NCBI GenBank assembly: GCA_022578965.1
Contig: MU400585.1
Span: forward strand, 152,651 to 216,650
DNA length: 64,000 nt
DNA from: Xylaria sp. FL1777
Taxonomy: Eukaryota > Ascomycota > Sordariomycetes > Xylariales > Xylariaceae
Direction of reading: 5' to 3'
Under the pieces are notes generated by a model that did not search any database, was not told the DNA's origin, and saw only the letters and a program-made list of their open reading frames with translations. The position numbers were made by a program, and so were the translations under genes. Below are positions 33,914-46,510 of the stretch, one piece after another. How positions within the stretch are numbered: position 1 is the first letter of the stretch; each line of letters opens with the position of its first letter.

Positions 33914-35809
33914 ATGGGCTCGGGTATATGGAATACGACATGTAACTCCACTTTGGAGGATTTGCGCAGTATGTTCTCGTCCAAAATAAGCTTCGCTGCC
34001 CCTGTCGTTGCCACGCGCCGAGAGGCTTGGTGCTAAGCGGCTCACGTCGATCTATGGATTTGGTAGGCTGACCACTTCGTGCAATATAGTTGGGTCGGAG
34101 GAGAAGCTCGCTGGCAACCTGACCTTTCACCAGCTAGCCTTGATCATTGCTGGAGGTTCTACGATCGTTGCCTACATTGTGAGTTTTTATCTCATGTGGC
34201 AACATGCACTTAATTACACGAAGCCTCGCGAGCAAAAACAGTATGCTCCTTCTAGTCCTTTCGACTCATGATAATTGGGAAACTAACGAATGACAGCATC
34301 ATTCGAATACTCTTCATGGTACCCATATATGCGACGTCGTCTTTTCTTTCTCTATGGTTCTACTGGAATGCTGTATACTTCCAAGTTATCAGCGAGGCCT
34401 ACGAAGCCTTCGCCATTTCGTCTTTCTTCGCCTTAATGTGCCATCTTGTGGCGCCAGATCTCCACGAGCAGAAGCAGTTTTTTCGCCAGATGCACCCGAT
34501 AAAGCCTTGGCTCATACCCGTAAACTGGTTCGCTAAGTGCTGCGGTGGTGATCGTGGTTGTTGGAGGGTACCAAAATCCGGTCTGACGTGGTTCAACATC
34601 ATCTGGGTCGGCGTCTACCAGTACTGCTTCATACGCGTCGCTATGGCTATCGTTTCCGTGGTAACAGAATATTTTGGTCGATATTGTGAGAGCTCGAACA
34701 GCCCTGTATTTGCTCATGTCTGGGTACGTTTAATGACAGAACTGTGGTCTGTGCGCTTATGTTTGCTAACTCAGCATCACTTACCTTAGGTCATTGTGAT
34801 TGAGGCTATTGCGGTTACAATCGCTATTTACTGTCTGTTCCAATTTTATACGCAGTTCAGGCACCCCTTGGCTGAGCACAAGCTGGGCCTGAAAGTGTTA
34901 GCCATCAAGCTTGTCGTCTTCCTGTCCTTCTGGCAAACGATAGCTATCTCATTGGCCACCTCCTCAAGTTTGAACCTTATAAGCCCGAGCGCGAAACTCG
35001 CATATCCCGACTTAAAAGTCGGTATCCCTAGCTTACTTCTCTGCATTGAGATGGCTCTATTTGCCATACTTCATCTGTGGTCTTTTCCTTACGCTCCGTA
35101 CAAGGAGAACGCCAAGACTACTTTCTACCCTAGCCCTAATCCCTCAATTGGGATGCCAGCTCGAGAGAATGAGCGTGGGCCTAAAAAAGGAGGATTTGCC
35201 GGTCTCAGAGCATTCGCTGACGCTGTTAATGTGTGGGACATCGTGAAGGCCTTCGGTAGAGGAATCCGATGGTTGTTTGTAGGGGCTAAGCGCCGCCACG
35301 AAGACCCAAGCTATCAGCTCAAAGCTGATACAAGCTATCCGATGCCGCATAATGCTGATGGTAAAAGTACAGACCATCTACCAATTGCAAATCAGTTTCG
35401 TCGGAGTACGTTCGGCTTGCCTGGTGCTCCTGGAGACCCAGTGCCGGAGGAGAGCGCTGGGCTTATAGCAAATGCTCAGCCCAATCCGGGAAGCGGATAC
35501 AGAAGACAGGCAAGTCCCTACCAAGATTCAACAACCCATCCACAAGCATACGACGACAGTGCGGACCAGGGCCCGTCAACTCACACTACTACCTATACTC
35601 CGTATGACGATAGAGGCGACATAGGGGCTGCCGGGCCGCAGTACTATGCTTACGATGCAAGCGATCCCTACAGGAGAAATCCCGAGGCTGAAGCTGTAGT
35701 GGGTACTGGGCCGACGACAGCGTCGCAACCGCCTAGAAATCCGACCCAAGCTAGGGTCGGCAACGCGTCATGGGGTCGCCAATATGAACAGCAAGAGGGT
35801 TCGCGTTAA
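33914..35809 (+). CDS. DUF300 / organic solute transporter alpha (TMEM184-like) membrane protein
   Basis: Four exons: 33914-33968, 34090-34240, 34297-34723 and 34790-35809, giving 550 residues. The donors are GTATGT, GTATGC and GTACGT; acceptors are ATATAG, GACAG and CTTAG. Seven membrane helices cover about residues 30-335. The family core is clear: HALNYTKPREQ, then HIIRILFMVPIYA, WFYWNAVYFQVISEAYEAFAI, YQYCFIRVAMA and VLAIKLVVFLSFWQT. The C-terminal 200 residues are hydrophilic, rich in Pro, Tyr and Gln, and should be cytosolic. Human OSTalpha and TMEM184 are relatives; in fungi the role is uncertain. Exon 1 encodes a short extracellular N-terminus with sequons. The product is likely in plasma or vacuolar membrane, by inference only. 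Confidence 0.9.
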
Positions 35810-36732
35810 TAGCTGGGAGTTGGAAAGTTTCGACTGGAACTGTTTAATACTGTTTGCATTGGTCACATCGTGGATGACGGGGGAATGATGGGTTGTGTTT
35901 GAATGTATGTCCGACTAGCTTTTCAGGCCTCCAAGTTTGGCGTTGGGGATTTGATTTGGAATCTCACGAATTTAGACAAGATTCGTAAGGATATGGAGCA
36001 TTCGGCTTCGCTCGTTTTCTTCCGGTCAAGGAGAGCACGGAGTATAGTGCGAGGGAATGATGCGTGTTCATGTTCGTCTCAGTGTACATAGGTTCAATTC
36101 TATTCTATAATTGCGAGCCCTGGCCTACGTAGGTAGTGCCGTATTAGGGCGTCATATGAAAGAAAACGCCATATACAGCTGTAACAATTGCCATATAGTA
36201 GCTGCTGCTCTACAGGTATATGTAATCTGCTGGAACATATTTGTGGTGTAGGTGGGAATGCGACCCCCAAATGCCAAGCTCAAATGGGCAACAACAAATG
36301 CCACGCTACGCTTGTCGGAAGACCCCGTTCGATTCTTCTTTGCATGTGCAATGTCTTTCTTGCCATTTTGACAGTTCACTTACACAACGTCGAGGCTTCC
36401 TTTTTCTCCCTAATCCTTCTGGCTTTTCATAGCAGCTCTTGGTAGGTACTGCATGTGGTTATGACGTACACTCATCAATCCGTTTCTACCCGCCTCCCCT
36501 CAGCCAGCACTGAACCTTCATTTCGTCGTCTGAGTCTTATTCCATAATAGCATAGCACTCGTTTCCAAGTCTGCTGGCGTCGGTAATCTTACTATACTGG
36601 CCGCATAAGGTCTCCGGCTTCTTATTTCTCTTATCTCGGTCTGCAACCTTTTGCTCGTCATCACGATATCCCTTCTTCTCGAACTAGTCTACATGTGCAT
36701 AGCCTATACTAGAGGCTTTTTTCACAGTTACC
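35810..36732. other. Intergenic, nothing recognised
   Basis: Holds the 3' UTR of the DUF300 gene and the promoter of the glucanase gene; the last 200 bp before 36733 are CT-rich. No gene seen. Confidence 0.55.
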
Positions 36733-38304
36733 ATGCATAAGATAGCACTACTTACGGCCCTCGCTTCTGCGGCGTCTGCCACTAGACTTGGTTTCAACTA
36801 TGGCTCTACCTTCACCAATGGAGCTGCCAAGATGCAGCCTGATTTTGAGGCCGAGTTTACCACCGCTGCCAACCTGAAAGGTACCAAGGGCTGGACCAGT
36901 GCTCGGCTCTATACCATGGTCGTAAGCTAGTTCCTCTTTTTGTCATACAGACTGCGCATGTGTTCATTTTGAGCCTGACCGGTATGTATACAGCAAGGTG
37001 GTACAGCCAGTGATCCCATCTCTGCTATCCCGGCCGCCATCAAAACCAAGACTTCGCTTTTGTTGGGTTTGTGGGCATCTGCTGGAGACGCCGCCTTTGC
37101 CAATGAGATCCTCGCCCTGAAGGCCGCTATCGAGAAGTATGGGAACGATCTTGGCAGCATCGTCGATGGCATCTCGATTGGTAGCGAGGACTTGTACCGC
37201 AACTCGCCTCAGGGGATTGCTGCCGGGTCTAACCCTGGCGTCGACCCTGATGTGCTTTTGGGGTACGTTAAGCAAGTTAAAGAAGCTATTGCTGACACCG
37301 CCCTGGAAGGTGCTCTTCTCGGACATGTCGACACCTGGACTGCGTGGGACAATTCATCTAGCGGAGTTGTCGTCGACGCACTCGATTGGATCGGGATGGA
37401 CGCTTATCCATACTTTCAAAATACGATGCCTAATGCCATTGGTCAGAGCAAGTCCCTGTTCCAAAATGCTTTAGGAACAACACAGGCAGCTGCTGGCGGA
37501 AAAGCGGTTTGGGTTACGGAAACGGGCCACCCTGTCAGCGGCAAGGATAGCGGAGACTCTATTGCGTCTGTCGAGAACGCTGAGAAATTCTGGAAGACTG
37601 TGGGATGTCCTATGTTTGGGAAAACTAACGTCTGGTAAGTTGATTTATGAAGTTCTTTTAATCCGAGGCTACAATGCTGGCTTGAAGCATTGCTTGGCTG
37701 AGTTTAGCATAGGTGGTATACTCTTCAAGATGCTGCCCCTGACACCCCCAATCCGAGCTTCGGTATCATTGGCAGCGATCTCACTACTACACCCCTATTC
37801 GATCTTGGTTGCGATGACATTGAGACTGAGCCTACTTCCTCCTCCGTTGCTCCTACCAGCAAACCAACGGGTAAATCTGCAAGTACTCAGCCCACTGCAA
37901 CAAGCGCAGATGTAGCAACCACAGCAAGTGAACCCAAATCCAAGTCTAACGATCTTGTGGCAGATGGTCACAGTGTTTCGAGCTCTTCGTCTCCCCTTGA
38001 AGAGTCTGCTACCCTATTTCCCACTGTGACTTCCGCTACAACTAGTATACGCGTCACTTCAGGCACAGGCACATCAGGTACCAGGACTTTAGGTCCATAC
38101 TCTTCTGGTATAGACTCTCCTAGATCTGGTATAGGCTCTAGCGTTAGCGGCGGCATAACATCTGCCTCTGCTGTGCCTCCATCCACCTCCCCTACTTCAC
38201 CAGACAAGGCTGCGGCTTCAGGTCTGCATTCCAGAGCTCTCGGAGCCGCTTTCGTTACTATACTCGCCGCAATTTTCTCTTCATGGAGGCAGAGAACCAC
38301 TTAA
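36733..38304 (+). CDS. GH17 glucan endo-1,3-beta-glucosidase, probably GPI-anchored
   Basis: Three exons: 36733-36921, 36994-37634 and 37713-38304, coding for 473 residues. The signal peptide is [16 protein letters not shown]. The GH17 barrel covers about residues 18-310. Glu128 in SIGSEDLYR is the expected acid/base and Glu239 in VWVTETGHP the nucleophile; [11 protein letters not shown] is also typical. The C-terminal 150 residues are Ser/Thr/Pro-rich and end in a hydrophobic stretch, as in GPI-anchored wall glucanases, though the last residues (WRQRTT) are more polar than usual. The second intron splits the Trp-Trp of NVWWYTLQ. Such enzymes loosen or remodel beta-1,3-glucan in the wall; cell-wall location is inferred from architecture. 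Confidence 0.92.
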
Positions 38305-39164
38305 CGAAGACGTCAACGAAGAAATAGGCTAATTTATTTGCGTGATGAATGGCGTTTTTAAAGGCAGGTTGGCCCATTTGATTGCTCTTATGATGGAATA
38401 TAATACTAGGGTCAGCCATGTTGAAAAGCCTTTGATAATTAGGTCAGCCTCTGTATACCCTAGAGGAAATTGCGAGATGAGAGATTTTGCAGAGATATTC
38501 GGCCTAAATATCAGGGAGATTGACGCCTTCTTTGCTGCTAAGGGGATTGAGATACAGTTATATAGATGATTCGCGGCTTATACGCCTAATGTAATCCCTA
38601 ATCAATAGACATAGTATATATATCTAGAAATTATATGTAATGCAGTATCATAAGGTTGCGTGCTTTCCATAATAATATTTCTGTGCTAGATTAAAACATC
38701 ACAGTGGCAGATCGGGTGTAGGAAGTAGTTATATCATCCTGTAACTTAGAGTTACGCAAGACAATTGAAGTTCAGAGTGATGAAGATGGGTGTATTATAT
38801 CCATATTAACGGGAGATCGCCTCTGATGCTTCCACGGCAAAACCTCACAAGCATGTAAATGCTTTTACCATAAATAACGAGAGAGGAGATGGTATTCTGT
38901 TGAGCCGAAGACTAGACTCGCTCCCTTTTAATACTATAACGACTGTGACTGAGTAAGGCCAATAATTTCATGGAGAAGCTTGACGGTGTATCAGAAACAA
39001 GAGCAAGGCATCGCTTCCGCTGTATAAGGGATGGTGCAGTCTTTTTTTCTCACCACGTATATGGTGTCGCTTTTTACTAGTCGCAGCTGCATGTGCTTTC
39101 GGTGAAGCGATAGGGTATTGCCCTTAAAATAACGAGTACCCTATGCTTGGGCTTTTATTGTCAA
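38305..39164. other. Degenerate intergenic stretch
   Basis: A 75-codon open frame at 38342-38569 starts 37 bp after the glucanase stop and has normal amino-acid composition but no known domain; I did not call it. The rest is AT-rich without frames. Confidence 0.45.
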
Positions 39165-39651
39165 TCACATAGTTTCACTTACTCCTTGCCTGCCCGTGTT
39201 TCTGGCACGTAGTCGCTCAATCCACTCCCCTCTATATCCAGCACCGCACACTTCATTTGACGCTTCCTTAACCAGTACTCGTGTTGAATTAGTGCCATTA
39301 ATGCGCCTCGATGTCTCTGGTAGTGACTGGTAGTGAAACCCTGCTGTTGTTGTCACTATTGGAATATTCAAGAGCTGTAAAGCGGCCAAGGCGAAAAAGT
39401 TGCTCCCGTTGCACAGCTGCACTCGAGGGTAGGACATCTTGGCCTAGATCACATCAGCAGAAGAATATACGGACATTGATCGAAGCCGATCGAGCGAAGA
39501 GTGAGGGTAATTATATACAGACCTCCCGAGTTGATTTGATCATAATATAGGCTCCTCCCAGCACGCATCTGGCGAAGATACCTCCAATGGCTGTAAGACA
39601 CGCCGCTATTCCAAATACAACGTTAACAATTGTCTCTGTTGAGGGTGACAT
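39165..39651 (-). CDS. Possible small membrane protein, two exons
   Basis: Tentative. From ATG at 39651 the frame reads MSPSTETIVNVVFGIAACLT, a short polar start followed by a hydrophobic helix. It reaches a stop unless spliced. A GTCTGT donor after TCAACTCGGGAG and a CTGAT branch with ATCTAG acceptor would join it in frame to the second open segment, which ends with GYRGEWIERLRARNTG and a stop at 39165. The product would be about 137 residues with one N-terminal helix. Small proteins of this shape are frequent in Sordariomycetes, but the donor is poor and I recognise no family. It could equally be a decaying gene, given its degenerate surroundings. Confidence 0.3.
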
Positions 39652-40915
39652 GGTAAGCGATATAAAATTAACGGAGAAGAGAAGGTATTATGTAATTGTT
39701 AGCTTTTATGACTGTACTCCAGTTTACTTGAATGAAGACAATTAAGAAACTCCAACTGGACTCTCCTTTCTTCTTTATAGTTACATATTCACCGTAACAG
39801 AGATTGCTAATGCACATTAGAATATATGGTGTTGTGGGATACTCACTATGCTATTATATGGTGCTACTATGGCATCCAATACTCAGTACACATTATCACA
39901 ATGGTCTTCATAGGCGAAATACTTACTATGATTGGTTAGTCAAATCTGAACATGCTGCAAGCTCTTGGGTAAATAGCCGAGATTTTATGGTGCAGAGTAT
40001 GGTATTCATGGTGCTTGGTTTCGTATGGCTCAATGGCCGGCACCGTAATTGTCTTCCGTCCAGAGCTGAATTCGCCGGGAGCGCCGGCTTGTTGACTAAT
40101 TGGATCAAAACACCAGCACCATGATTACTTTTGGGTGAACACTGCACAGCTGCTAGGCGACTAAGTCCCGGGCTCAGGAGTCGTATGGAACTTTGATGAG
40201 ATTTTCAACACTCTTTTCGAAGTTGAGCCCGATCCTTTCGCCACTTCACGAAGGACAGATTTTGTGTCAAGTCATCAGTTCTCTCCGCAAGAGAATGTTA
40301 TGCCTGCTTTGGAATCTTCAATGAATATCGATCTAGATTTAGGCTTTAATTTTAGCTTAGATGTGTTGGCGGCCTTGGCTACAGTTAACTGCAATAGCTA
40401 ACTGCTAAAGTTTAAATTGTCTCCTGCTAATGAACGCTATTTAAATGGTAGTGAGACTATTAATATTGTTTCTAAAGAGACCTAGGCAAGGTTTCATCAG
40501 GATCAGGTAGATACACTCTACGAGTGGGTGTTGGTTGTTCTATACTATGCCTGACCAAGAAAGAAAAGCTAGTGTATTAAAGCGTACAGGTCTAAAGATC
40601 ACAATAATCTGACAATAGGCTCATGTCCCCCGTATCGTTTCACAAAATTGGCATATGGGCTCAGCTGGATGGTGTTTTGGGGTGATGAGCGTTCAGGCAA
40701 TGACCACAGATGTGCTATTAGGGTTAGAATCGCTACATGAACGGGTGGCTAGGAATCTACCTCTTGGGGGAGGGACTCAGTCGGATAAATAGGGTTATAG
40801 GGATTCGTGTAACGGGGTCTTATTTATATCTTACGACTGGCCTAGTTGGCTAAAGGAATAAGAATATACTAACAGCCCACCAGGAAACAAGCGCCAGCCA
40901 CACCAACGTGTCGGC
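39652..40915. other. Degenerate spacer upstream of the ferroportin 3' end
   Basis: Apart from the remnant at 40165-40401, only weak frames are present, for example 39804-40124, with no domain. The composition is uneven, as in decayed DNA. Confidence 0.45.
40165..40401 (+). pseudogene. Possible remnant of a transcription-factor C-terminus
   Basis: An open segment of 78 codons without start, with an acceptor-like CTCAG near 40177, reads like the acidic and hydrophobic tail of a fungal regulator: VVWNFDEIFNTLFEVEPDPF and later MNIDLDLGFNFSLDVL. Nothing upstream supplies a DNA-binding domain. I treat it as a relic with low confidence. Confidence 0.25.
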
Positions 40916-43002
40916 TCAACATCTCTCACCAAGTTTTTCCCAATGAACGAGGTGCCCACGTTGAGAGCGCACCCACCAAGCGTATATACACCAACTCAAT
41001 ACGACAGACACTAGACTCGCGAGCGCAAGCCAGCGATACTGCTCAATGTGGGGGAAGCTGATGGAGGCGACGGCACCGAGTACCTCAAACACATTGACGA
41101 CAGAGTTCTCGATGCCGGCAAAGCTCGACCGCTGAGTCTTGTGCACCAAGGTCTGCGTCAGTTGCTGCGTGGTGAGGTCGAAAATCCAGACGCCGAGGCG
41201 CGAGAAGGAGAGAAATGAGAACAGGATCAAGCTCCAACCCACGCTGAGCGTTGCCTTATCGCCTGCCAATCGCTGGATCAGAGGAGTATCTTCTCCCACT
41301 GCTTGGTCACGTTTTGCGGAAATGGCCCAGAGAGCTAGGACGACGGGTATCTTGATTGAGAGTTAGCAGAGCACGAGACGTAGCCTGGCGGGGACTAATT
41401 AACCGTATTGATGAGCTGGCCGCTGATGCCCCAAAGCCCAAGGCGCTGGAGACCGACAACGGTCTGAGCGTCGTTGATCGAGTCTTCTTGCTGCGGCTCC
41501 TCGCCCATCAAGCTGATGTTGGATTCATCACCTGATGCGGCGCCGTGTCGACCATGTTTCCCTAGATATACGATACCCCGGGGCGTGACTATAACGCTTA
41601 AGTTAGCTGTCGCCGTCTTGAGGATGATCTGGAAATGTTCTGATACCAGCTCGAGAAAAGAAGGAGCGCTTGCACCATCAAACTGACAAAATTGGAGAAT
41701 AAAGTGGAAACAAGAATTACTTACTAACTGTGCTGCTAATCTCAAAGACCGAACCGATAGTCCGGGCGACCGTGATCGTGGTAAGTGAGTAACCGACGTT
41801 AATCAAGTATGTGATGAAGGTTGCTCGCCAGGTCAACAGGTTGAAATGCAGCATTGCAAGAGCGAACGACGGCATCCAGACTGAAGTATTGAAATACATT
41901 GCCAACCCTTGGGAGTATTGGCGGAGTTTACTTAGCCAAGATCCAGTCCTAGCCCCTCCCTCTTCCACTCTAGTGGCAGAGTCCTGTGCTGGTCTAGAAA
42001 CTGGGACTGGTTTCGGAACTCGCAAGACCGCACTGCTGTTCCAAACCCGCTTAGCAGAGACAAGCTCTATCGGAATGCTTATAAGGCTCGCCAGGCCCGT
42101 ATATAGTACGCCAATACGTACAGAGTCCGTCACCGAAATGACGAGGGAGATGAAGATAGGGGATATCAGCTTGCAAACGAGATCGATGCGTCGCATGACA
42201 GCATTCAAATTTGTCAGATCATAAGGATGTCCTATAGGTCCGGCAACAGCAATAACCCAATCTCGCTCCATAGATATGAGGTTTCCAGAAGCACTCAGCC
42301 GCTCGACGACACCAAAGGCAACGGCGACGGCGAAAATGATACCCTTGAGGGTATCGTTGCGCGGTAGGGCGAACCGAGGCGGTGCGGTAGCAGGTGTATC
42401 GCTTGTTGTGAGCAGATTCTCCTGGCTCAAGATTAACAGCCAAAAAAAGGACCCTAGGATGACGGATACTCGATTACAACAGATAGTCGACATGAGAGTT
42501 CGCAGCCGGTCTGGCGATCGCTCAACCCAATGGCCCACAGAGCTGGAGAGCAAAATCAATGCAGTGGATATGATGATCATTCTATAGTCAATTCATTAGA
42601 CTCGATCTTCGTGAGAATCGCTAGACGTCACTAGCTCCGTAAAGCTCGGGAGGCATAATGGAGAGCATCACATCAAAGCGTGCAATGCGATGCATCGCGA
42701 CCGAGATAGACAGAGGCTTACCGCAGAGCCGCTGCTACGAGTGTATCTGGGTATGCAGCAGCTGTGAAGAGAATCTATGAAAATAAACGTCAGTCTTTGT
42801 CTTGGTACGAAACGGGGTCACCGAAAACAAGGGGTCTTCCGAATATACCTACAGCAGCAAACTCATACCCACGAGCATTCCATGTCGAGAAAGCGTGACT
42901 GAGGTACAAGTTGAAGGCTTGGGCCCGAGTCAATCCAGGCCGAGAGTTAACGACAGTATCGCCATTGTCCCCGAGCGTCATCATCTCATCTTCGGATTCC
43001 AT
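40916..43002 (-). CDS. Ferroportin-family iron exporter (SLC40)
   Basis: Five exons: 43002-42853, 42774-42722, 42581-41725, 41588-41404 and 41350-40916, giving 559 residues. The start used is the ATG at 43002; the frame continues open upstream but without another ATG. Family blocks are NLYLSHAFSTWNARGYEFA at the first helix, then LFTAAAYPDTLVAAALR, SSSVGHWVERSPDRLR, NCR-like NRVSVILG, VVERLSASGNLISMERDW, LNAVMRRIDLVCKLISPIF and later TPRGIVYLGKHGRHG and SFAGIENSVVNVFEVLGAVAS. About ten to twelve membrane helices are seen with a hydrophilic loop near residues 250-275. Ferroportins export ferrous iron out of the cytosol, in animals across the plasma membrane and in plants also into vacuoles. 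The donors GTAGGT and GTTAAT are less usual but needed for frame and family sequence. Confidence 0.9.
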
Positions 43003-43921
43003 GACTGTTGCTTCTGGCCGTGGCCATTTCAATATGTCGCCTTGAATGCCAAGAGGTGGGAAGCCGTTGGGCTTTAGAGTAAAATGGCGTCTGGATTAAA
43101 TTTGGCGAACTGAACATCAAAAGGCTCCGAACCCGCAAACCAAAAAGACCGGGAGCATCGGCCGCTCGGGTTCGAATGAGTCAGACCGATTGGCTGGATG
43201 AAGGTGCTCCCGGGTTCCTTAATGTTTCGAGAAGCGGGAAAGTCTAGGGAAGGCCTGCTGTGTGCACTTTTGGAAGTATTACTCCATGAAGTCAACTATT
43301 TAATAAATACAACTACGGTACTTATTTCTGGGGATGGATATTGAATTGAAATCTTTCAACCAATATGTATACCATTCCGACCTCTAGCTCTCCTAGAGTG
43401 TCTGCGACGGATCAAGGCCAGATTTACATCGCTTTAGACTCCGACGGAGAGATGGCATGAGGCCACTGCAGTTGGATTTGGTGTGATTGAGACGGTTGGA
43501 AAGACGGGGATTGAAAGCCAGGGTAGTGGCCGATCCGGAGGTTTCCATTTGGCGCTGGTCCCACTTATCCAGCGTCGTTTATCACTGAGTACCACACTCG
43601 GCAGCATATCCTCACCCTCACCAGGTGTTCTATCATTAATCGTCACTAGTTAGTGCCTGATTTTTTTATGGTTGGGAAGGAAAGGAATGACATTATCATT
43701 ACTTCTCGGCGCCCTGATGATATCTAGATCGCAAATGCGTATTAGATGACAGCCCCCAAAACATAGCTACAGACAGCGCTGAAATCAAACAGACTTTAAC
43801 GAATAGTGACCTAATAGGAGTTACGTAATTTGTTGAATGCAGAGTCATAATAATATTCAGAGTCTTGCATTCCTTTTCCTTTGCCCACACGCTTGAATTC
43901 TCGCCTGGATTTTCGGCTGTA
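43003..43921. promoter_or_regulatory. Ferroportin promoter and multicopper oxidase 3' region
   Basis: 919 bp between two tandem minus-strand genes. It must contain the ferroportin promoter. Short frames at 43434-43646 and 43699-43992 are not convincing. I saw no clear GATA cluster here. Confidence 0.5.
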
Positions 43922-46358
43922 TTATACCTTGGTATGGGCTGCGTAAGTGCGTGGCTGACGCTCGTCGTTGCCAAACCCGAAGAATATCTCATCTTTTGGC
44001 GGTGCCCCTTTTCTCAGCTCCTCTTCGGGCTTGTCGCACAGTTTGCGTGCCTCTTCTGGCACCTGCAAGTCGCGCAAGTCGTCTATCCTCGATAAAAACT
44101 GCATTCCCATTCCAGCCTCCGAGTGCCAGATCACATGGCAATGAAATAACCATATGCCGGGATTGTCGGCTATGAACCGGAGCAAGACCCATCCAAAACC
44201 TTCGACCGTGATGGTGTCTCTCTTGAGGGGGTTTCTTATGATGGTCCTGTTCGATGGGTCGAGAAGACCCTTCCCTTCCGGCAGGAAGCCTAATGCCTTG
44301 TACCCAGGGAAGTAGCCATGACCTGCCCCTAGCACCCACATCTTCGCTCCATGAAGATGAAAGGGGTGACTGTTCTCGTCCATGTTCTGTAAAATAACGT
44401 CGACAGTTTCTAGTTTGTTGTTCGAAATGACTAGCTCGGATTCAGCGTCGAAAGCGATCGTATTAACGCCTTCTATGGCGAAGGACTCATTATTGTGAGC
44501 AAGTCCGTCAAGGATTCGGTGTAAGGTGGGATACTTGAGGTTTGGTCGAAAGGACGATGCGTTGAAAACCCCTCTTTGAAGGCGCCAGTCCCCAATGGCA
44601 AGATTCACGCGGAAATACCACGAGTGATCTGCAACCTCTGGTGCAGGTTGTTGAGGTGAGGGTTGGAAAGACGTGGTTGAGCTCAAGTCTCTGCAAACTG
44701 AGAGAAACGGGAGTTCGGAGGTTGTGTGAGGCAAGATTAGCTCTTCTTCGTTCTCATCTTCAAGATGAGTGTTTTTTGTGCCTACGTCTTCATCGTGATC
44801 CCCATGTCGCGTATGTAGTCTATTCATATAACGGACAATGGCTCTTGCTTCTTCGATACCATTCTCGGGAAGGGTTTGTTCTGCAAAGCAAGACGTGACC
44901 ATTCTCGCACGGAGCCAGAAGTATCCTTCATGGTGATCTGCTCTCAGGATTGCACTGTAACGTTGCCCAGGAGAAATAAGTAAAGGCGAACCCAAAGTAC
45001 TACATACACACTTGAGGTTAGTATTTGCCATTTTGCGCGTATTGGGAACTGCGAGAAGTGACTAGGCCGTTATTTTGGCCCGAGAGGAAGCGGTGTACCC
45101 AGAAGGCCGACCAAGAACAAGAAGAAGATGACTTCGAGATTTGCTTACGGCTTGACACTTGTTCCATCTACTTCAACGACTTGTAAATCGTCATGCTCGT
45201 CAACGGCAACTTGAAACCATGCGAAACCGCCTACGTTGACAAAACGAAGCCTGTGTCTTTCACCAGGAGTTATATCCAGATGTGGCAAGGACGTGGTTTT
45301 CACTTCAGTACACTTCCTGTTCGGGTGGTCAGAGCAGATAGCCTGGTTAACCCCATTCATCAGTGCTGTGTTAGGAATCGGTGCATCCTCGACACCCGGT
45401 GATAGAACATCTCGCATGAGACCACTTGCCGGATCGTACCACCAGTCTTGTAGCAAGATGACGCGATCTGTCGAGTATGATCTCGCCGCTTCTTGGTGGT
45501 TGTGAACTACCATTGGCCCTACTAGACCATCGAGGGCCTGGACCCCTTGATGACCATGATAAAAATCTTGTGTTGATGCGTTAGCTCTATGCCCTGACTT
45601 CAACAGATTTATCGTGAGGAGATGTTGTGGATGCTCGGGAGTCTTTCAGGAGGGATTGATGCATAGGGGTTTATCTTACAAGTACCCGACTGGCCTGTTA
45701 CATTAAACTTGTACTGGTAGGACTGGCCAGGGGAAATAGGACACTGAGTCACCCCAGCAGCTCCGTCCATCCAGTTTGTTCCATTTTGAAAGATACCGTG
45801 CCAGTGAATTGCGGTAGAGTTGGAAGCCTTATTCACCAACTTGACAATAAGTATATCTCCTTCGTTCATCTCGATTAAGGGTCCCGGGAACTGATTGTTA
45901 ATTAACATCATTGGCCTATGTATGCCATCCGGGTGGGCTTCTCCATCAGTGATGGTCCATTCGTATTCCCTCACTTGGTTCGGAGCGAGGAAGTCCCATG
46001 CCGGGTCTAGGACATATTTATTATCTGGGCGGAAAGGTTGTGATGGTGGAGAATGGCTATCGCCTCCCGACTTGATATTCGGCTTCAAGGGGTTGAGGGA
46101 TAGTAGGAGGCCGGCAAGGGCGAAAGTAACAACTATAGATACTGCGAACAGCCCGGCAAATGACCATCCTGTTTGACGAGTTTGTGATGTCGGCTGTCCA
46201 AGCACCCGACTTTCATCAAGATGATCATGAGACAGAAGACGCCTAGCTTCCGTATCTGGGGTATCTTCTTGACATGCACCATTTTCTGATGGATCACTTT
46301 GGATCTGAGAAAGATGCTCTGCAGGTGATAAGGACCTGCTATTGTCGTAATTCGCCAT
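43922..46358 (-). CDS. Membrane-anchored multicopper oxidase, laccase/ferroxidase type
   Basis: Three exons: 46358-45680, 45566-45149 and 44999-43922, giving 724 residues. The N-terminal 65 residues are hydrophilic, then one helix at about 66-88 anchors the protein with the enzyme outside (type II). Copper ligands are intact: HWHG at 185-188, YHGH at 229-232, HPFHLHG at 577-583 and HCHVIWHSEAGM from 652, with Cys653 as the type 1 ligand. The motif NWMDGAAGVTQCPISPG is typical of fungal enzymes. A long insertion at about 430-475 is acidic. It follows the ferroportin gene in the same orientation, which makes ferrous iron a plausible substrate, but phenol-oxidising laccases share all these motifs. 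The intron between exons 2 and 3 contains a misleading ATG at 45031. Confidence 0.9.
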
Positions 46359-46510
46359 ATTGAGGATGTGGCTATGAAGCTAGGTCCTCGGAGAACTGGC
46401 TGGTCACAGAGAGGGTCAACAAGTGAACCTACTTAGCATCGAAGGCCTTTCGAAGAAGATTCGACGTTGTAGAATTATCCAAGATTCCTTTCCGTCATGG
46501 AGAAAATGAA

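Noticed and set aside
33413..33945. Overlapping 150-177-codon frames on both strands before the DUF300 gene
   Set aside because: All are mutually overlapping in a pyrimidine-rich leader; none has a domain.
45002..45031. ATG at 45031 as a separate gene start for the C-terminal half of the multicopper oxidase
   Set aside because: It lies inside an intron; splicing 45149 to 44999 restores the continuous family sequence.
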